64,000 bases of DNA from Winogradskyella sp. (GCF_013042245.1 NZ_JABDQL010000148.1:1-64000), one strand, 5' to 3'. Positions 18,171 to 27,749 are shown, counted from the first letter of the stretch. Notes: generated by a model from the letters alone, not told the origin. A program made the numbers and translations.

Positions 18171-18992
18171 TTAATTCCAACGGTATTTATCCATACTATT
18201 TTTCTTCCAGTACCACATAATCAAAAAACCAATAACAGCACCACCGACATGCGCCATGTAAGCGGTATTACTTGGACTAAAAAAAGACTGACCTGTAATT
18301 GCTGATATAATATCTAAAATAATAATACCAGGTATAAAGTACTTTGCTTTGATAGGTATAGGCAAGAAAATCAACATTAATTCGGCATTAGGATTCATCA
18401 TACCAAATGCTGCCAATATTCCCATGATACAACCCGAAGCACCAACCATAGCACTCTTGGTTATAACATTCATCTCAAACAAAGCCGTAAAGTTTTCCTG
18501 AGTAACTGAGCCAGAATAACCATATTCATTTAATAAGGGCATCATACCACGTTCTAATAATTCGCCTTTAAGGAAATTACCTTCGCGTATGTCTAAATTC
18601 AATATTTTATTTAAAAGATCACAATTAAGATTCATATTACTAATGGCTTGTAAAGATTGATAATAATCGACGTAATAATATCCAAGCTGAAATAAAAGAG
18701 CTCCCAAACCCGCAGAGAAATATATAAATAGAAAGCGTTTTGCACCAATCTGACGCTCAACTTGTGTTCCAAACATCCATAACGCAAACATATTGAATAA
18801 CAAATGAGCTCCACCACCGTGCATAAACATATGTGTGACTATTTGCCACGGCATAAAAGCATCATTCTTTGGAAAATAGAGCGTAAACCACTCATTAAAA
18901 GATTGTCCATTACCAACAGTCAATGTCCCTATGAACATCACCACATTAATAATAAGTAAATGCTTAACTGCGTCTGTTATTGTTAATCTCAT
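18171..18992 (-). CDS. Rhomboid-family intramembrane serine protease (first of two)
   Basis: This 273-residue membrane protein has the family motifs HMFMHGGGAHLLFNMFALWMFG, the nucleophile in GASGC and catalytic His in AHVGGAVIGF. A hydrophilic insert of about 60 residues between two helices (around 110-170, QSLQAISNMNLNCDLLNKI) makes a large loop that the second rhomboid lacks. This could give a different substrate choice. It lies 6 nt downstream of mutL. Two consecutive, clearly divergent rhomboids are usual in this family of bacteria. Confidence 0.91.
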   Translation of the reverse strand: MRLTITDAVKHLLIINVVMFIGTLTVGNGQSFNEWFTLYFPKNDAFMPWQIVTHMFMHGGGAHLLFNMFALWMFGTQVERQIGAKRFLFIYFSAGLGALLFQLGYYYVDYYQSLQAISNMNLNCDLLNKILNLDIREGNFLKGELLERGMMPLLNEYGYSGSVTQENFTALFEMNVITKSAMVGASGCIMGILAAFGMMNPNAELMLIFLPIPIKAKYFIPGIIILDIISAITGQSFFSPSNTAYMAHVGGAVIGFLIMWYWKKNSMDKYRWN

Positions 18993-18998
18993 AATTGA

Positions 18999-20861
18999 TT
19001 ACATAAATTTCTTTTCGATATCGTCAATACCTAACGTTATAAAAGTTGTTTTATTTGTTGGAGACACGGATGGTTCTTTACAAGCAAATAGCCTATTGAC
19101 AATATGCTCTTGCTCTTCTTCATTTAACGATTGCCCTGTCTTTATAGCTAAACTCTTTGCTAAAGATTTTGCTAATAAATCAGAAGGACTAAAATTTTGG
19201 TCTGGGACATCATTTTCTACATCACTAATAAGCTGCTCTAAAACTATAGACACTTCACTTTCTGGCACACCGACAGGAATACCTATGATAGATATTTTCT
19301 CGTTACTATCTTTTGAAAATTGAAATCCAGCAAATTCTAAATCGCTCTGTAACTGTTTAATAATTTGTAAATCCGAATTAGAAAAATTTAGCACCAATGG
19401 AAATAGCAATTGTTGTGTTGTAGCTTCTTTAGAGGTTAATTGCTTTAGTAAACTCTCATATAAAATGCGTTGATGTGCTCTATTTTGGTCTATAATTAGC
19501 ATACCCGATTTTATAATACTTACTACGTATTTTTGGCGTAGTTGATAAATTGTTTTTATCTGAGCTTCCGTTTCGGGCTTAAAGATAGACGATGTTTTTG
19601 CTTCAGTTTCAAAATTAACTTCCTTAAAATCAATTAAATTAGAATTTGACTTTGATTCCAATCCCACATATAGACTTTCCCAATTAGCCTCTGGCGTTTT
19701 AGAAAAATTTTGCCCGTAACTACCTTTTTCAGTAGATTTATGAGCTTGGTTATTGCCAAAAGGATTAAAACTTCTATCAACTTCAATCGTTGGTGTCCTT
19801 CCTTCTTTATTTTTGTAATTATATGGTGTATCTAGATTAGTATCACTTTGAAAATCCAACACTGGTGCAATATTAAATTGTCCAAGACTGTGCTTTACTG
19901 ATGAACGCAAAATGGCGTATAGTGTATGTTCGTCATCAAATTTAATTTCCGTTTTAGTCGGATGAATATTGATATCTATTGTTTTTGGGTCAACCGTTAA
20001 GTTCAAAAAATAACTAGGATGATAGCTGTCTTTTAGTAAGCCTTCAAAAGCAGAATTGATAGCGTGGTTTAAATATGGACTTTTTACAAATCGATGATTA
20101 ACAAAAAAGAATTGTTCTGATTTTGTTTTCTTAGAAAACTCAGGTTTGCCGACAAATCCTGAGACTGTGAGTACCTCAGTTGCCTCTTCAACTGGCACTA
20201 ATTTTTCATTAGTCTTACTCCCAAAAATATTAACTACACGTTGACGATAATTACTGGTTGGTAGGCTGAAAAGTTCACTTCCATTATGAAACATAGAAAA
20301 TGCAATGTTAGGATGTGCCAATGCAACGCGATGAAATTCATCAGAGACATGACGCAACTCTACCGTATTTGATTTTAAAAAATTTCGCCTTGCAGGAATA
20401 TTAAAAAATAAGTTCTTTACAGCAACAGAAGTTCCTTTTGGTGTTACCGTAACCTCTTGCGATTTTACGTCGCTGCCTTCGATGACTAACTGTGTGCCTA
20501 GCTCGTCATTTTCTTGTTTTGTTTTTAATTCTACATGAGCAATCGCAGCAATACTTGCTAATGCTTCTCCTCTAAACCCCTTGGTATTTAATTGAAATAA
20601 ATCTTCAGCAGACCTTATTTTGGAAGTAGCATGACGCTCAAAAGATAATCGTGCATCCGTAACACTCATTCCTTTACCATTATCAATAACCTGAACTAAG
20701 GTTTTGCCAGCTTCTTTAAGTATTAGTTTTATTTCAGACGCATTGGCATCAATAGCATTTTCTAGTAGTTCTTTAACTACAGAAGCAGGGCGTTGGACAA
20801 CCTCTCCCGCTGCAATTTGATTAGCAACATGGTCTGGTAATAGTTGAATGATATCTGACAT
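18999..20861 (-). CDS. mutL: DNA mismatch repair protein MutL
   Basis: The 620-residue protein has all four GHKL ATPase motifs (LLENAIDANASEI, DNGKGM, RHATSKI, GFRGEALASIAAI) at the N-terminus, and a C-terminal dimerisation domain. It couples MutS to downstream repair. In the C-terminal domain, where endonuclease-competent MutL proteins carry DQHA(x)2E(x)4E, this one reads DQNRAHQRILYE near residue 456, so the canonical metal-binding His is missing at that position. Whether it nicks DNA cannot be decided from sequence. Its start overlaps the stop of the preceding small gene by one base. Confidence 0.96.
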   Translation of the reverse strand: MSDIIQLLPDHVANQIAAGEVVQRPASVVKELLENAIDANASEIKLILKEAGKTLVQVIDNGKGMSVTDARLSFERHATSKIRSAEDLFQLNTKGFRGEALASIAAIAHVELKTKQENDELGTQLVIEGSDVKSQEVTVTPKGTSVAVKNLFFNIPARRNFLKSNTVELRHVSDEFHRVALAHPNIAFSMFHNGSELFSLPTSNYRQRVVNIFGSKTNEKLVPVEEATEVLTVSGFVGKPEFSKKTKSEQFFFVNHRFVKSPYLNHAINSAFEGLLKDSYHPSYFLNLTVDPKTIDINIHPTKTEIKFDDEHTLYAILRSSVKHSLGQFNIAPVLDFQSDTNLDTPYNYKNKEGRTPTIEVDRSFNPFGNNQAHKSTEKGSYGQNFSKTPEANWESLYVGLESKSNSNLIDFKEVNFETEAKTSSIFKPETEAQIKTIYQLRQKYVVSIIKSGMLIIDQNRAHQRILYESLLKQLTSKEATTQQLLFPLVLNFSNSDLQIIKQLQSDLEFAGFQFSKDSNEKISIIGIPVGVPESEVSIVLEQLISDVENDVPDQNFSPSDLLAKSLAKSLAIKTGQSLNEEEQEHIVNRLFACKEPSVSPTNKTTFITLGIDDIEKKFM

Positions 20862-21166
20862 TAGTTTTTAACCGAAAATATAGATAAGTCAAAGTCTAAA
20901 ATGTAAAGTGAAATAAAGACCAAGACTAAAATTATGATGTATATTGTTGTGTTAAAACCAGAATTACTTCTATTTCTACTACTCAATCTGCTTTCGTGCC
21001 AATGCCCAGAAAAATCGTTTTTATTTAGCTCTTCAGAATAAGCATCAAACTTTGTAGGATAAGCGGATTCGTTAATATCCTCTTTCCCTTTATAATATCT
21101 TGGTGTGTAATTAAATCTTCTATTCTTGGGTAATCCCTTAAATAACTTAAACTTTATTGGTCCCAT
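20861..21166 (-). CDS. Small basic single-pass membrane protein
   Basis: The 101-residue protein starts MGPIKFKLFKGLPKNRRFNYTPRYYKG, is charged throughout, and ends with one membrane helix (TTIYIIILVLVFISLYIL). Relatives are sometimes labelled riboflavin synthase subunit beta in annotation, which has no support in the sequence. It shares RRFN near the start and a RNRSN/RNKSN motif just before the helix with the gene immediately upstream, so the two look like divergent paralogues. It is translationally coupled to mutL. Function unknown. Confidence 0.78.
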   Translation of the reverse strand: MGPIKFKLFKGLPKNRRFNYTPRYYKGKEDINESAYPTKFDAYSEELNKNDFSGHWHESRLSSRNRSNSGFNTTIYIIILVLVFISLYILDFDLSIFSVKN

Positions 21167-21173
21167 AATACAA

Positions 21174-21389
21174 CTAATTAATATATCCGTTAAGGATATA
21201 AATTAAAACAAATACACAGACTAAAAAAACTAGAAGCATCGGCAAAGAAGTTAAGAAATTACTCTTATTCCTACTATTACCTCTCATCTCCTCCCATTTT
21301 GCCTTCAGTTCTTCTCTAGATTCCGTTTTCTTAGAATCTGGTAATCTAGATTTAATATTAAAACGTCTTGGTTGTCTCTGATTAAACAT
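21174..21389 (-). CDS. Small single-pass membrane protein, paralogue of its neighbour
   Basis: This 71-residue protein has a basic N-terminus (QPRRFNIKSRLPDSKK), a predicted helix (REELKAKWEEMRG), SRNKSN and a C-terminal membrane helix (LPMLLVFLVCVFVLIYIL). The layout matches the 101-residue protein at 20861. It is first in the mutL run, 27 nt after a consensus promoter element. I do not recognise a function. Confidence 0.7.
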   Translation of the reverse strand: MFNQRQPRRFNIKSRLPDSKKTESREELKAKWEEMRGNSRNKSNFLTSLPMLLVFLVCVFVLIYILNGYIN

Positions 21390-21416
21390 AGTCTAATATA
21401 TTACTATCGTTTCTTT

Positions 21417-21424
21417 CAAAAATA
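21417..21424 (-). promoter_or_regulatory. Promoter -7 element for the mutL run
   Basis: On the minus strand the sequence reads TATTTTTG, an exact TAnnTTTG match, 27 nt before the first gene (ATG at 21389). The position suits transcription of the small genes, mutL, rhomboids and EEP gene as one unit. Confidence 0.5.
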
Positions 21425-21531
21425 CTTAAAATTCAAGTAAACCAAGTACAGCAAGTCCTAAAAATTGTTAACAAAAAGCCTGCCAAAACAAGAATTTATG
21501 ACATAATAGTAATTGAAGAAAATGAAATGGA

Positions 21532-22044
21532 TTAATAGCCCAAACGACCTCCTATTCCATTAGCATCCTTGCGCAGTTGTACCATTTTAATAGCTGCTAT
21601 AGCAGCTTCAGTACCTTTGTTACCGTGTTTTCCGCCAGAGCGGTCAATGGATTGTTGCATATTATTATCGGTAAGTACACAAAAAATAACGGGAATATCA
21701 CTAAGCACGTTTAAGTCCTTAATACCTTGGGTAACTCCGTCACATACAAAATCGAAATGCTTAGTCTCCCCTTGAATTACAGAACCAATAGCTATAACCA
21801 CATCTACATTTTGATTTTGCATTTTTTTACAACCATAGATAAGCTCATAGCTTCCAGGAACATTCCAACGCTTTATATTTTTGTCAACAGCTCCGCAATC
21901 CTTTAGTGCTTCGATAGCACCGTTATAAAGACCCTCTGTTATATTATCATTCCATTCTGAAACAACAATCCCAAACCGAAAATCTTTCGCGTTTGGGATT
22001 GTTGTTTTATCGTAGTTCGATAAATTTTTATTTTCGGTAGCCAT
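21532..22044 (-). CDS. ribH: 6,7-dimethyl-8-ribityllumazine synthase
   Basis: The 170-residue enzyme condenses 5-amino-6-ribitylamino-uracil with a 3,4-dihydroxybutanone phosphate in riboflavin synthesis and forms large cytosolic shells. Motifs: VVSEWNDNITEGLYNGAIEAL, the substrate loop VPGSYELIYG, IGSVIQGETKHFDFVCDGVTQGI, and PVIFCVLTDNNMQQSIDRSGGKHGNKG, which holds the catalytic His region. It follows the TPR gene after 3 nt. No FMN riboswitch is visible. Confidence 0.96.
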   Translation of the reverse strand: MATENKNLSNYDKTTIPNAKDFRFGIVVSEWNDNITEGLYNGAIEALKDCGAVDKNIKRWNVPGSYELIYGCKKMQNQNVDVVIAIGSVIQGETKHFDFVCDGVTQGIKDLNVLSDIPVIFCVLTDNNMQQSIDRSGGKHGNKGTEAAIAAIKMVQLRKDANGIGGRLGY

Positions 22045-22047
22045 AAT

Positions 22048-22815
22048 CTATAAGCTTGCTTGTGCTTTTCCGATGAGTTTGTCAATATCCTTAGCTTCAT
22101 CAGAAGTAGAGAATTCTGATTTGATTCGGTTTAAATAATCTAATGCTTTTTGATTTTGATCTAAATTCATGGCTACAATTGCAGCTTTTTTTAAGTACAA
22201 AGGTGTTGTATAATCGTTAGTATTATCTGCAATTGCTTTTTGGTAATAATCTAAACCGTCTTCTAATTGATTAAGTTGTACAAATGCATCACCAATACCA
22301 CCTTTAGCAATAGGTGATAGCATTAAATCTTTGCTTGAAAAATCACTCAAGTGCCTAATAGCCTCTTGGTATTTATTCATATTAAGATAAGCCATACCTG
22401 CATAGTAGCTCGCCAAATTTCCGGCCGGTGTACCACTATACTCACTAATTATATCTAACATTCCAAACTTTCCTTCACCACCTTGAAGTGATAAATTAAA
22501 GAGAGAATCTTTTGCAGTTGTAGCGTCAAGCGCCTCGTCAAAATAGCTTTGTGCCTGTGTCATTTCGTTCATAGCATCTTCTGCCTTTGGCTCGGCAATG
22601 AACTTATTATAACCCATATATGCTAAAAGCAATAGTGCAACGACACCAACAATACCATAGATATAGTTTTGATTTTTTATAACCCACTGCTCTGCTCTCG
22701 AAGCCGACTCATCTAAGGTATTAAAAACCTCAGCTGTTGTTGATTCTTCTTCAATTGCCTCAACCTTTTCCTTACTGGTTTTAGGTTTATATCCTCTTTT
22801 CTTATACGTTGCCAT
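22048..22815 (-). CDS. TPR-domain membrane-anchored protein (YfgM-like layout)
   Basis: This 255-residue protein has a charged cytosolic start (KKRGYKPKTSKEKVEAIEEE), one transmembrane helix at about 51-68 (YIYGIVGVVALLLLAYMGY), and tetratricopeptide-like repeats on the other side (ASYYAGMAYLNMNKYQEAIRHL, AKGGIGDAFVQLNQLEDGLDYYQKAI). The layout is like E. coli YfgM, a Sec-associated protein linked to chaperones. A similar role is only an analogy. It forms an operon with ribH and has its own promoter element. Confidence 0.82.
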   Translation of the reverse strand: MATYKKRGYKPKTSKEKVEAIEEESTTAEVFNTLDESASRAEQWVIKNQNYIYGIVGVVALLLLAYMGYNKFIAEPKAEDAMNEMTQAQSYFDEALDATTAKDSLFNLSLQGGEGKFGMLDIISEYSGTPAGNLASYYAGMAYLNMNKYQEAIRHLSDFSSKDLMLSPIAKGGIGDAFVQLNQLEDGLDYYQKAIADNTNDYTTPLYLKKAAIVAMNLDQNQKALDYLNRIKSEFSTSDEAKDIDKLIGKAQASL

Positions 22816-22836
22816 AATTTCTTATTTGTGCGAGGG

Positions 22837-22844
22837 CAAAAATA
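22837..22844 (-). promoter_or_regulatory. Promoter -7 element for the TPR-ribH operon
   Basis: The minus strand reads TATTTTTG, an exact consensus, 21 nt before the ATG at 22815. Confidence 0.55.
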
Positions 22845-22953
22845 AAATTTTTATTGGTAATTAAAAGCCTATTTATTTGTTATTTTTCAATAATTTGCAA
22901 CCCTAGTAAATCTAAAGAAAAAGCTTTTAAACACTACGATTACAACACATTCT

Positions 22954-24033
22954 ATGATTCTTAATAGACTCTCATTGGTAAATTATAAGAATTTTGAAAG
23001 TTCAACTTTCGAGTTTGACACTAAAATCAATTGTTTTGTCGGCGCAAATGGCATTGGCAAAACAAATGCACTTGATGCCATTTATCACCTTGCATTTGGG
23101 AAGAGTTACTTTAATCCTGTTGCCACACAGAATATAAAACATGGTGAAGAATTCTTTGTTGTAGATGGTCAATTTGAAAAGAATGAGCGTGATGAAAAAT
23201 TAATTGTTTCACTAAAAAAGGGACAGAAAAAAGTTATAAAACGAAATGGAAAAGCTTACGAGAAATTCAGTGAGCACATTGGTTTTATTCCTCTTGTTAT
23301 TATCTCTCCTGCAGATCGTGACTTGATTAGCGAAGGCAGTGATGTAAGACGTAAATTTATTGATAGTGTTATCTCTCAAAGTGATAAAGCTTATTTAAAA
23401 GATGTTATTAGCTACAACAAAGTTCTATCGCAACGCAACGCCTTATTAAAATACTTTGTAGCTAACAATACATTTAATGCAGACACTTTAGAGGTCTATA
23501 ACGAGCAACTCAAAACTTTTGGACAGCCTGTTTTTGAAAAAAGACAAGCATTCCTAAAAACGTTTATACCTATTTTCAAAGAACGTTATGCTAGCATCAG
23601 CAACAGTAATGAAACCGTTAACTTAACCTACAAAAGTGATTTGTTTGATGGAGATTTAATAGATTTGCTACAAACATATCTCGCCAAAGACCGCGCTATC
23701 CAATACACTAGCGTTGGTGTACACAAAGACGATTTACAGTTTAAAATTGAAGACTACCCAATTAAAAAATTTGGTAGCCAAGGACAACAGAAATCTTTTC
23801 TTATTGCTTTAAAGTTGGCACAATTCGATTTTATAAAACAGCAAAGTGGCGTACCTCCTATTTTACTTTTAGACGATATTTTTGATAAATTAGATGAAAA
23901 TCGTGTGTCACAAATCATTAGCATGGTTGACAATGACCATTTTGGACAAATTTTTATCAGCGACACACATGCAGAACGTACAGAGCATGTGGTAAAACAA
24001 ATTCACCAATCCTATAAAATCATTAAGCTTTAA
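22954..24033 (+). CDS. recF: DNA replication and repair protein RecF
   Basis: The 359-residue SMC-like ATPase has the P-loop GANGIGKTN at residues 30-38, [19 protein letters not shown] (signature) and [15 protein letters not shown] (Walker B). It helps load RecA at single-strand gaps. It is divergent from the TPR-ribH operon and followed closely by a lipoprotein gene and a DUF721 gene. recF next to DUF721 is a common bacterial order. Confidence 0.95.
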   Translation: MILNRLSLVNYKNFESSTFEFDTKINCFVGANGIGKTNALDAIYHLAFGKSYFNPVATQNIKHGEEFFVVDGQFEKNERDEKLIVSLKKGQKKVIKRNGKAYEKFSEHIGFIPLVIISPADRDLISEGSDVRRKFIDSVISQSDKAYLKDVISYNKVLSQRNALLKYFVANNTFNADTLEVYNEQLKTFGQPVFEKRQAFLKTFIPIFKERYASISNSNETVNLTYKSDLFDGDLIDLLQTYLAKDRAIQYTSVGVHKDDLQFKIEDYPIKKFGSQGQQKSFLIALKLAQFDFIKQQSGVPPILLLDDIFDKLDENRVSQIISMVDNDHFGQIFISDTHAERTEHVVKQIHQSYKIIKL

Positions 24034-24036
24034 TAC

Positions 24037-24459
24037 ATGAAACGCATAGTCCTTATTTTTGTTTTAACACTTTTAATATCCTGTTCTAAAAATCCAGAAG
24101 AATTTATTAAGCATGTCAATGGGTATTGGGAAATCAAACAAGTTATCTTCCCTAACGGGGATAAAAAAGATTATAAATACAATGAAAATATTGACTACAT
24201 AAGCATTGATGATAGCCTAAAAGGGTTTAGAAAAAAATTGAAACCTGGATTTAATTCCAAATATGTTACTTCAAAAGATGCAGAAGGCATTACAGTAAAA
24301 ATTGAAAACGATAGCCTTAACCTCTATTACAAAACACCATATACCAGTTGGAAAGAAACTGTTTTAAGTGCTAGCGAAAGCACCTTAAAAGTAGTTAATG
24401 GCAGAGAAACAGTTTATATTTACAAAAGGTATAAACCTATGAAAATAGATTTAGAATAA
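24037..24459 (+). CDS. Small lipoprotein, lipocalin-like
   Basis: This 140-residue protein has a lipobox (LLISCSKN, Cys16). The mature part is predicted mostly beta, with GYWEIKQVIFPNGDKKDY at the start, a pattern seen in lipocalin-like (DUF4923/DUF4488-type) Bacteroidota lipoproteins. Family placement is uncertain and the ligand unknown. It begins 3 nt after recF and ends 3 nt before the DUF721 gene, so it is part of that operon. Confidence 0.72.
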   Translation: MKRIVLIFVLTLLISCSKNPEEFIKHVNGYWEIKQVIFPNGDKKDYKYNENIDYISIDDSLKGFRKKLKPGFNSKYVTSKDAEGITVKIENDSLNLYYKTPYTSWKETVLSASESTLKVVNGRETVYIYKRYKPMKIDLE

Positions 24460-24462
24460 AAG

Positions 24463-24759
24463 ATGGCAAGACGTAATAACGACAATCAATCTATCGAAGA
24501 TATTCTTAAAGAATTTGTCTCAAGCAACAAGCTTCAAAGTGGTTTAGACAAAGTAAATGTGCGAGAAGCTTGGACTAAACTTATGGGAAATGGTGTCAAT
24601 AATTACACCATCGCCATCGAATTAAAGCACAAAACACTTTACGTACAGTTAAGCTCTAGCGTACTGCGTGAGGAATTGAGCTATGGCAAAGAAAAAATTA
24701 TTGCAATGCTAAATGAGGCCATTGGCAAAGAGGTAATCAAGACTTTAGTTTTACGCTAA
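24463..24759 (+). CDS. DUF721 (DciA-like) protein
   Basis: The 98-residue protein has SIEDILKEFVSSNKLQSGLDKV, VREAWTKLMGNGVNNYT, LYVQLSSSVLREELSYGKEKIIAMLNEAIG, the DUF721 pattern. In many bacteria lacking DnaC/DnaI, the DUF721 protein DciA works with the replicative helicase. That role is plausible but not tested for this short version. Operon with recF supports a replication/repair role. Confidence 0.88.
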   Translation: MARRNNDNQSIEDILKEFVSSNKLQSGLDKVNVREAWTKLMGNGVNNYTIAIELKHKTLYVQLSSSVLREELSYGKEKIIAMLNEAIGKEVIKTLVLR

Positions 24760-24810
24760 TATAAGTACTAAAATTTCCTTAAACCATTAATTACTAACCG
24801 AAATGCTTAA

Positions 24811-24818
24811 TATCTTTG
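24811..24818 (+). promoter_or_regulatory. Promoter -7 element for the CIA30-domain gene
   Basis: TATCTTTG, an exact TAnnTTTG match, 22 nt before the ATG at 24841. Confidence 0.6.
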
Positions 24819-24840
24819 TAAAAACCTTAGGTATTAACTC

Positions 24841-25371
24841 ATGAAATATCTCATATTTCAACTTTTAATTTCAATAATCCTTCCACAAATGACCTTATTC
24901 GATTTTAATTCAGAAAGTAATACTCGTAGTTGGCGCATTGTGGACGATGTTGTTATGGGTGGACGCTCTGATGGTAGTTTTAAATTAGATGAAGACGGCC
25001 ATGGTCAGTTTTTTGGCGAAGTTTCCTTGGAAAACAACGGTGGTTTTTCATCCGTTAGATATAATTTTGACACCATTAATTCTTCCGCACACCAATCGTT
25101 TCAACTCAGAATTAAAGGCGATGGCAAGTCCTATCAATTTAGAGTTAAAGCTTCAAACCGTCAACGTTATTCTTATATATATACCTTTAAAACATCAGGA
25201 GAGTGGGAAACAATTTTGATTCCATTTGGAAAAATGAAACCGTCTTTCCGAGGCTATGAGCTTAACCAACCAAATTACAACGGTGTACAAATGGAAGAAA
25301 TTGCTTTTCTTATTGGAAACAAAAAAGAGGAATGTTTTAAACTCTTAATTGATTCTATTATCTTAAAGTAA
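24841..25371 (+). CDS. CIA30-domain protein
   Basis: The 176-residue protein has a short hydrophobic N-terminus (YLIFQLLISIILPQM), perhaps a signal, and then the CIA30/complex I intermediate-associated fold: WRIVDDVVMGGRSDGSF, FGEVSLENNGGFSSVR, FQLRIKGDGKSYQFRVK. In eukaryotes, the domain acts in complex I assembly. In bacteria the role is unknown and the fold is carbohydrate-binding-like. It has its own promoter and ends before the relA/spoT gene. Confidence 0.87.
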   Translation: MKYLIFQLLISIILPQMTLFDFNSESNTRSWRIVDDVVMGGRSDGSFKLDEDGHGQFFGEVSLENNGGFSSVRYNFDTINSSAHQSFQLRIKGDGKSYQFRVKASNRQRYSYIYTFKTSGEWETILIPFGKMKPSFRGYELNQPNYNGVQMEEIAFLIGNKKEECFKLLIDSIILK

Positions 25372-25425
25372 AATTCTCAGCACAAAACAATTGCTTATTA
25401 CGATTGGTCTTATTACTTTAGTTCT

Positions 25426-27636
25426 ATGACTGAGGAAGCTATCGAACAAGAAAATGCAGCTATTGCAAAAGCCTATAAAGAGCTTTTAAAAGTAAGCTAT
25501 CAAGCCTTAAGCCGTGACGACAAAAAACTGATTCGCCATGCTTTTGAGGTGGCTGTTGATGCGCACAAAGACCAACGTCGTAAATCTGGCGAAGCCTATA
25601 TTTTTCATCCGATTGCAGTAGCCAAAATCGTCGCTCAAGAAATTGGTATGGATGCAACCAGTATCGCTGCGGCTTTACTTCATGATGTAGTTGAAGATAA
25701 TCCTAACTACACTATAGCAGATATGGAACGTCTTTTTGGTGAAACCGTAGCCCGCATTGTAGATGGACTCACAAAAATTTCGTCCTTAAAGAAGGATATG
25801 GATGTCTCTTTACAAGCGGAGAATTTCAGAAAAATGCTATTAACACTTAATGAAGATGTCCGTGTTATTATCATTAAAATTGCTGACCGTTTGCATAATA
25901 TGCAAACCATGGACTCAATGCGAAGCGATAAACAAGTAAAGATTGCTTCAGAAACGTTATACATTTATGCACCACTTGCTCACAGAATCGGTTTATATAA
26001 TATTAAAACTGAGCTTGAAGATTTAGGTTTAAAATACACACAGCCCGAAGTTTTTAATTCTATATCTAACAAAATTGAAGATAGTAAAGAAGAGCAAGAT
26101 GCTTATATCGAAGATTTCTCGAAGGTCATTAAAGATTCGTTAGACAAAGAAGGACTTGAGTACGAAATTAAAGGGCGACCAAAATCTATTTTCAGTATCC
26201 GCCGAAAAATGCAAAAGCAAGACGTTTCCTTTGATGAAGTGTATGATAAATTTGCTGTAAGAATAGTCTATAAGTCAGACATCCCGAACGAAAAGTTCTT
26301 GGCGTGGAAAATATACTCTATTGTAACAGACCACTTTACGCCAAACCCTATTCGTCTTCGTGATTGGATTTCTTCACCAAAATCTACAGGTTACGAAGCC
26401 TTACACATTACTGTTGTTGGGCCAAAAAGCCGCTGGGTCGAAGTGCAAATCCGTAGTGAGCGAATGAATGAAATTGCAGAAAAAGGTTATGCTGCACATT
26501 ACAAATATAAAAATGCAAATGAAAAGGATGATAGTCTAGATATCTGGATAAATAGACTTCAAGAAACACTTCAAAATAATGACGCAGATGCTGTAGATTT
26601 TGTAGAGCAATTTAAACTCAACTTATACTCTAAAGAAATATTTGTCTTCTCGCCGAAAGGAGATTTAAAATCCCTTCCAAAAGGAGCAACACCATTAGAT
26701 TTTGCTTTCAGCATTCATACAGAAGTGGGTATGAAAACACGCGGCGCTAAAGTCAATGGAAAATTGGTACCATTAAGTCATGAGCTTAAAAGTGGTGATC
26801 GTATCGAGATATTAACTTCAGAAAATGCTAAACCAAATAGCAACTGGTTAGACTATTCTACAACTGCAAGAGCACGTAGTAAAATTAAATCCTTTCTCAA
26901 TGCCGATAAAAAAGAAGTGGCTGAAGAAGGAAAAGAAATTTTACGCAGAAAACTTAAACAACTTAAAATAGCTCTCAATGAAAAATCTGTTAATGAGCTT
27001 GTTAATTATTTTAAGCTAAGCACTTCCTTAGACTTATTTTACCGAGTCGGTCTAGGTACAATAGATAATACAATGCTTAAAGCCTACGCGGCATCCAGAA
27101 GTAATGCTTTTGTTAATTACATCAAAAACAAAATATCACGTAAGCCAGAAACGCCTAAGAATATCAATAAAGAAGAAATTACTTCTAAGTACGATATGCT
27201 TGTTTTTGGTAAAGAGGAAGAAAAATTAGATTACACATTAGCTCAATGTTGTAATCCCATTCCTGGAGATAAGGTATTCGGATTTTTAACCATTAATGAT
27301 GGCATAAAAGTTCATAAAAAAAACTGTCCAAATGCCTTGAGCCTACAGTCGAATTATGCCTACAGGATAATGCAAGCCAAATGGATTGACTCCTCACAGC
27401 AAGAATATACTTCACAGATTTTATTATCTGGTTTGGATGATTTGGGTTTGGTAAACGATGTCACTAAAGTGATTTCTGCAAACATGCATGTAAATATGAA
27501 AAGCCTTAATTTCTCTAGTGATGATGGAATTTTTACAGGAAAAATAACAGTTGTTGTAAAAAATAAAGCCATGCTAAAAAAACTGATGGATAATCTAAAG
27601 AAAATTAATGGTATTGATAAGGTTACTAGAGCCTAA
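25426..27636 (+). CDS. Bifunctional (p)ppGpp synthetase/hydrolase (RelA/SpoT homologue)
   Basis: The 736-residue stringent-response enzyme has an HD hydrolase domain (HPIAVAKIVAQEIGMD, ALLHDVVEDN, IKIADRLHNM), a synthetase domain (GRPKSIFSIRRKM, VYDKFAVRIVY, STGYEALHITVVGP, VEVQIRSERMNEIAEKG), a TGS domain (FVFSPKGDLKSLPKGATPLDFAF) and a C-terminal ACT domain (about 665-736). Both catalytic halves keep their key residues, so it should make and degrade (p)ppGpp. A near-consensus TACTTTAG lies just upstream. Confidence 0.96.
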   Translation: MTEEAIEQENAAIAKAYKELLKVSYQALSRDDKKLIRHAFEVAVDAHKDQRRKSGEAYIFHPIAVAKIVAQEIGMDATSIAAALLHDVVEDNPNYTIADMERLFGETVARIVDGLTKISSLKKDMDVSLQAENFRKMLLTLNEDVRVIIIKIADRLHNMQTMDSMRSDKQVKIASETLYIYAPLAHRIGLYNIKTELEDLGLKYTQPEVFNSISNKIEDSKEEQDAYIEDFSKVIKDSLDKEGLEYEIKGRPKSIFSIRRKMQKQDVSFDEVYDKFAVRIVYKSDIPNEKFLAWKIYSIVTDHFTPNPIRLRDWISSPKSTGYEALHITVVGPKSRWVEVQIRSERMNEIAEKGYAAHYKYKNANEKDDSLDIWINRLQETLQNNDADAVDFVEQFKLNLYSKEIFVFSPKGDLKSLPKGATPLDFAFSIHTEVGMKTRGAKVNGKLVPLSHELKSGDRIEILTSENAKPNSNWLDYSTTARARSKIKSFLNADKKEVAEEGKEILRRKLKQLKIALNEKSVNELVNYFKLSTSLDLFYRVGLGTIDNTMLKAYAASRSNAFVNYIKNKISRKPETPKNINKEEITSKYDMLVFGKEEEKLDYTLAQCCNPIPGDKVFGFLTINDGIKVHKKNCPNALSLQSNYAYRIMQAKWIDSSQQEYTSQILLSGLDDLGLVNDVTKVISANMHVNMKSLNFSSDDGIFTGKITVVVKNKAMLKKLMDNLKKINGIDKVTRA

Positions 27637-27749
27637 ACTGAAAAAACCAAGCATTTTTGCTGTCCTTGAAAACTTGTTGATTTCTTTTATTTTTTAGTTT
27701 AACTTTAGTATCTGAATGGTACAATTTTGTTTAAATTTACAACTTGATT

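Noticed and set aside
18931-19323. Plus-strand 130-codon ORF over mutL
   Set aside because: Antisense to conserved MutL C-terminal sequence, with no promoter or recognisable domain.
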